A stretch of 13,098 nt of DNA from Lachnoclostridium sp. (GTDB lineage Bacteria; Bacillota; Clostridia; Lachnospirales; Lachnospiraceae), in contig DMCD01000292.1 of the NCBI GenBank assembly GCA_003445895.1, positions 29,298-42,395 on the forward strand, in the 5' to 3' direction. The notes beneath the pieces are model-generated. The model saw only the letters and a program-made list of their open reading frames with translations, was not told the origin of the DNA and made no database searches. Of this stretch, positions 12,963 through 13,098 are shown piece by piece (position 1 is the first letter of the stretch; the number at the start of each line of letters is the position of its first letter). Position numbers and translations under genes: made by a program.

Positions 12963-13098
12963 TCAGACCTTCAGATGCTCCGGTCCGAAGCTCTCCGGAA
13001 GAAGCTCCGAAAGCCGGTATTCCCGGTAATCCTCCGGGGTCTTCACCAGGAAAATCCGGAAATCCTCCGGATCGCAGAATTCCCGCATCACCTGGCGG
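12963..13098 (-). CDS. cdd: Cytidine deaminase, C-terminal fragment (cut by window edge)
   Basis: Only the last 44 residues are in the window. They begin RQVMREFCDPEDFRIFLVKT. RQVM.EF is what follows the second zinc-ligand motif PCGACRQV in the small tetrameric cytidine deaminases, and the end (YRLSELLPESFGPEHLKV) matches the family's LLP..F....L terminus. The catalytic cysteines themselves lie outside the window. The enzyme deaminates cytidine and deoxycytidine to uridine and deoxyuridine, which the downstream pyrimidine nucleoside phosphorylase then uses; this context supports the call. The stop is TGA at 12963-12965. Confidence 0.85.
   Translation of the reverse strand, partial: RQVMREFCDPEDFRIFLVKTPEDYREYRLSELLPESFGPEHLKV

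Overview
The window reads as chromosome of an anaerobic, low-to-mid GC Gram-positive bacterium, most likely a Clostridia member of the Lachnospiraceae type. The reasons are AGGAGG-type ribosome binding sites, the ruvA-ruvB-zapA order, a YprB-like nuclease, the pairing of a SEC-C protein with Hsp33, and an oxygen-sensitive [FeFe] hydrogenase beside a GltD-like flavoprotein. The assignment comes from gene content, not from any search. No insertion sequences, prophage genes, tRNA or rRNA genes or CRISPR arrays were seen. All complete genes look intact, and both ends of the window cut a gene.

Layout from left to right. 1-1990 (minus): a recombination and division cluster ruvA > ruvB > zapA, with zapA cut by the left edge. 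2000-2129: a divergent promoter region. 2130-3191 (plus): a DEDD-type RNase H-fold nuclease of the YprB family. 3294-3705 (plus): a monocistronic cold-shock protein with its own promoter, a short leader and a strong terminator that it shares with the convergent gene. 3710-6132 (minus): SEC-C protein > class I methyltransferase > Hsp33. A strong terminator sits between the SEC-C gene and the methyltransferase, and the SEC-C gene has a promoter with two perfect inverted repeats. 6159-9833 (minus): a two-gene redox operon, a 610-aa NuoF/GltD-like iron-sulfur flavoprotein overlapping by 7 nt a 577-aa M3-type [FeFe] hydrogenase. 10005-11602 (minus): an AI-2E-family membrane protein behind a near-consensus promoter and a roughly 257-nt leader that folds on paper into a rod with a central bubble. 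11589-13098 (minus): pyrimidine nucleoside phosphorylase preceded by the C-terminus of cytidine deaminase, a pyrimidine salvage operon.

How the genes work together. The hydrogenase pair probably moves electrons between NAD(P)H (and/or ferredoxin) and protons. It resembles the 'glutamate synthase-linked' hydrogenases (HydDB group A2) rather than the trimeric HydABC enzymes, because no NuoE and no FMN-binding NuoF domain is present. Hsp33 and the SEC-C protein both carry zinc-type cysteine clusters. Cdd and Pdp deaminate cytidine and phosphorolyse uridine or thymidine.

The protein genes belong to known families. The least explained parts are non-coding: the 6S-like or riboswitch-like rod upstream of the AI-2E gene, the paired inverted repeats at the SEC-C promoter, and the terminator placed directly before the methyltransferase ribosome binding site. 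These structures were paired by eye, with no folding or family search run.
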